Source: Phycisphaerae bacterium
GTDB taxonomy: Bacteria > Planctomycetota > Phycisphaerae > UBA1845 > PWPN01
Assembly (NCBI GenBank): GCA_030372985.1
Contig: JAUCQB010000204.1
Location: 39,191 to 103,190, forward strand
DNA length: 64,000 bases
Direction of reading: 5' to 3'
In this document: piece after piece, positions 63,238 to 64,000 of the stretch
How positions within the stretch are numbered: position 1 is the stretch's first letter
Layout: each line of letters starts with the position of its first letter
Position numbers and translations under genes: made by a program
Notes under the pieces: model-generated
Database searches by the model: none
What the model saw: the letters and a program-made list of their open reading frames with translations, nothing else
Told to the model about the DNA's origin: nothing

Positions 63238-64000
63238 GAGCATTCTATGAAATGGGGTGTTCTCCAAAAAGCGTTGAGTCAGTGTCGAAGGACCGACCGA
63301 AGCGCACCCGACGAGAATCCCGCGTTCAATCTGGCCGAGTACATACTGTCAGTTCAGGTTGGTCTCCGCCAAATGCTGGGCTGCTGCCGCTGAATGCCAG
63401 ACCAGCCCGCGAATCCGTTCCTGCTTTACCCCGGTTCCAGTCTCACTGAAACTCACCCAATCGCATCTGCTGATAACAGAATGACTTCGGCTTGGCCATA
63501 GGGGCGCTTTCCGGCTGCGATAGCAACTCCACCGCCGTGAAAGGTGTCGAGCGATTTGACGACATCAGCGGGAGATCGGAGCATGGCACGCTCCCCGGAG
63601 TAGACAGTGACTTACCTGTCCCCGCACCCCTTGTACCCCGGTGTAGCGCCGCTTCGTGGTCGAGTCGGCGTTCGAAGGGAGCCCGATGCCCCGGCTTTCG
63701 ATCGTCGCCGCCACGGCACCGTGGCCAGGGCGCTCGACCGGAATCCTGCCCGGCCACCCGCCATCAGGTAAGTTAGAGGGGCTACCGTTTGACTCCGCGG
63801 GCACATGGGATCGTGACTACAAATCGGGCACTCGCCGCGGGGCCTCGGTGTTGGAGCCGTGTTAAACCTCAGGGCCAGGCCATCCCGCAAAACCTTGTTG
63901 CCCCGAAAACCCGGTCGATCCGCCGTGGTTGCATTCCGCACGCCCCATTCAACGGCAAAGTGGGTCGCCGGCCGGGGGTCTCCGCCTGGTTTCGACGGAG
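63238..64000. other. Terminal region, no gene recognised
   Basis: Several open frames cross this stretch on both strands, but none has a recognised family and a convincing ribosome site. A minus frame from 63584 to 63453 (MLRSPADVVKSLDTFHGGGV) is short and unassigned. Confidence 0.4.

Noticed and set aside
63453..63584. 43-codon minus frame (MLRSPADVVKSLDTFHGGGV start) as the beginning of a group II intron ORF
   Set aside because: No domain V, RT motif or intron 5' end could be identified in the remaining sequence.

Overview
The window looks like a piece of a Planctomycetota chromosome, probably from the Phycisphaerae/Sedimentisphaerae side. This is judged from gene content only: high GC, a BlaI/M56 pair, DUF1080 fused to a glycoside hydrolase, a TAT-exported Gfo/Idh/MocA oxidoreductase, zinc-ribbon membrane proteins of the CxxCGYNLRGL type, PEP-CTERM proteins with GGLAVxRRRR tails, and very large RHS proteins. 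No rRNA and no CRISPR array was seen; there is one complete tRNA.

Layout. (1) 1-12.8 kb, chromosomal: an autoregulated-looking BlaI/M56 sensor pair, a decayed type II thioesterase, divergent alpha-fucosidase-like (DUF1080-GH29-F5/8C) and alpha-mannosidase (GH38) genes, a small zinc-ribbon membrane protein, nicotinamidase, and a secreted protein of unknown function behind a near-consensus promoter. (2) 12.94-28.34 kb: a 15.4-kb integrative element inserted in the 3' half of tRNA-Arg(CCG) and bounded by 46-bp direct repeats. It carries a tyrosine integrase whose coding region runs into the att site, an XRE regulator with an apparently leaderless promoter, small hypotheticals, a TubC_N-like protein, a prim-pol/DUF3987 replication protein, several HTH proteins, and a cargo of three PEP-CTERM genes. 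Two of these encode in-frame tandem fusions of two PEP-CTERM proteins, and all three share a hairpin leader. (3) 28.3-40.4 kb: a trace of an older related integrase next to attR, a DUF2130 coiled-coil protein, a GH36 alpha-galactosidase-like enzyme, a large lipoprotein, a Gfo/Idh/MocA oxidoreductase with a palindromic element inside its reading frame, and remnants of group II introns and of IS1182-like and IS1634-like transposases. (4) 40.4-63.2 kb: two copies of one gene cassette facing each other: exported TPR protein, then giant secreted RHS protein, then small lipoprotein. Between them lies a RIT (recombinase-in-trio) element whose second recombinase is cut by an IS66 insertion just before its catalytic tyrosine. 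(5) 63.2-64 kb: no gene recognised.

How things may fit together. The glycosidases, the oxidoreductase and the GH36 enzyme are typical of planctomycete polysaccharide foraging. The two TPR-RHS-lipoprotein cassettes keep the same order and nearly the same TPR-RHS spacing (105 and 104 bp), while their RHS C-terminal tips and downstream lipoproteins are unrelated to each other. That is the pattern expected of polymorphic surface effectors with matched protective lipoproteins; this role is inference. A pentanucleotide repeat lies in the probable 5' leader of the second cassette. The most unusual observations are the PEP-CTERM tandem fusions with their shared leader, the paired RHS cassettes, and the integrase that appears to lose its C-terminal tail on integration.
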